This document shows positions 63,273 to 64,000 of a stretch of DNA of 64,000 bases, piece after piece; the stretch's first letter is position 1, and every line of letters begins with the position of its first letter. The notes under the pieces are model-generated. The model had not been told where the DNA came from and did no database searches. It was given only the letters and a program-made list of their open reading frames with translations. Made by a program: the position numbers and the translations under genes. The stretch is from contig NZ_CP058214.1 in the NCBI RefSeq assembly GCF_015482775.1, positions 310,001 through 374,000 of the forward strand, in the 5' to 3' direction. Source of the DNA: Kaustia mangrovi. GTDB lineage: Bacteria; Pseudomonadota; Alphaproteobacteria; Rhizobiales; Im1.

Positions 63273-64000
63273 ATGACGAGAGGCCACAAGGTGGACGGAC
63301 GCGGCCCCGTGCGCGGCACGATAATCGCCGGTCTCGCCCTCGCATTGACAGCGTCGTCGCTCATGCTCGCGGGATGCTCGAGCGACAAGGACGCCTTCTC
63401 CGGCAAGGGCAGCCCGATCTATCCGGGCGACGGGCCGCTGCCCAAGGGCGGCGGGCGCTATCAGATCGGCAAGCCCTACACGGTTGCGGGCCAGCGCTTC
63501 TATCCCAAGGCGGACCCGGACTACGACAAGACGGGCGTTGCGTCCTGGTACGGGCCGAAGTTCAACCGCCGGATGACCTCCAACGGCGAATGGTTCGACA
63601 TGGACTATTTGAGCGCCGCCCACACCACGCTGCCGCTGCCGAGCTACGCCAAGGTCACCAATCTGGAGAACGGCCGGGAAATCGTTGTGCGCGTGAACGA
63701 CCGCGGCCCCTTCGTGAACAGCCGCATCATCGACCTGTCGAAGAAATCGGCCGAGGCTCTGGGCTTCCGCAAGAAGGGCAAGGCGAAGGTGCGCGTTCAG
63801 TATATCGGCCGCGCGCCGCTCGACGACAAGGGCACGCATCTGGCCGCCATGAACACCGAGCTTCATCGCGGCACGTCGCTCAACACCATGATCGCAGCCG
63901 CCGACCGCCGCACCTCCGGCGGCACGCCCACCATGGTCGCCAAGGCAGAGCCCAACAAGCGGCCTGCCTCTAGCAAGCCGCAGGGCGCGCCCGTCACCAT
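63273..64000 (+). CDS. rlpA: RlpA septal-ring lipoprotein, cut by the window end
   Basis: Peptidoglycan-acting lytic transglycosylase-like lipoprotein. ATG 63273 opens a signal with a lipobox ending at Cys35 (SLMLAGC). The double-psi beta-barrel domain follows: GVASWYGPKFNRRMTSNGEWFD, VRVNDRGPFVNSRIIDLSKKSA. The frame is still open at the right edge (242 codons seen), so the C-terminal part, probably including a SPOR domain, is missing. It stands alone, rightward, after a 237-base gap. Confidence 0.93.
   Translation, partial: MTRGHKVDGRGPVRGTIIAGLALALTASSLMLAGCSSDKDAFSGKGSPIYPGDGPLPKGGGRYQIGKPYTVAGQRFYPKADPDYDKTGVASWYGPKFNRRMTSNGEWFDMDYLSAAHTTLPLPSYAKVTNLENGREIVVRVNDRGPFVNSRIIDLSKKSAEALGFRKKGKAKVRVQYIGRAPLDDKGTHLAAMNTELHRGTSLNTMIAAADRRTSGGTPTMVAKAEPNKRPASSKPQGAPVT

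Noticed and set aside
1-64000. CRISPR arrays, insertion sequences, prophage genes and rRNA genes
   Set aside because: No regularly spaced repeats, transposases, phage structural genes or rRNA segments were seen on either strand.

Overview
The window is GC-rich, densely coded chromosomal DNA. Its gene content points to an alphaproteobacterium, probably of the Hyphomicrobiales/Rhodobacterales type: a TRAP transporter, Xsc sulfonate catabolism, an HcnABC-like dehydrogenase, a StcD-like flavoenzyme, abundant LysR/Lrp/IclR regulators and a short palindromic intergenic repeat. The species cannot be fixed from this sequence.

Layout. 0-5.7 kb: surface-polysaccharide genes (frameshifted GT4 glycosyltransferase, pyruvyl transferase, galE, rfbC, rfbB) and a small glycine-rich membrane protein. 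5.8-14.6 kb: a C2-sulfonate cluster. pta, xsc and a GMC flavoprotein run leftward; a three-gene TRAP transporter and an IclR regulator run rightward. This fits uptake of isethionate, oxidation to sulfoacetaldehyde, cleavage to acetyl phosphate and sulfite, and conversion to acetyl-CoA. 14.6-23.3 kb: a mixed region with a TPR/glycosyltransferase-like protein, a lipoprotein, a tiny secreted His/Cys protein, a quinone reductase with divergent LysR, and a TetR-GST-thioesterase-tautomerase-LysR group with many frameshifts. 23.3-34 kb: two double-GNAT proteins, a flavin amine oxidase, two HAD hydrolases, a peptide/opine-type ABC importer and an Lrp regulator. 34-47.2 kb: a catabolic block of two DAO-family oxidases, LysR, HyuA/HyuB, a ferredoxin-like subunit, an HcnB-like flavoprotein, an aldehyde dehydrogenase and a StcD-like demethylase. 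Together with the importer it looks like a pathway for an N-methylated or cyclic amino-acid derivative; the substrate is unknown. 47-55.7 kb: redox and electrophile-stress genes, two MFS exporters and their regulators. 56-58.3 kb: two divergent HEPN-like genes of visibly lower GC beside tRNA-Ser(TGA). 58.4-64 kb: housekeeping-type genes (acyl-CoA ligase, Sel1-repeat protein, MmgE/PrpD, RlpA, the last cut by the window edge).

Two cross-cutting observations. (1) Twelve single-base frameshifts interrupt nine otherwise intact genes; eleven are repaired by adding one G or C, mostly in a short G/C run, which suggests a consensus-sequence artefact more than wholesale gene decay. (2) Several regulatory palindromes pair convincingly with local regulators: a TetR site occurs twice, a LysR-type site occurs twice, a SoxR-type promoter drives an MFS gene, and long perfect hairpins follow xsc and both solute-binding-protein genes.
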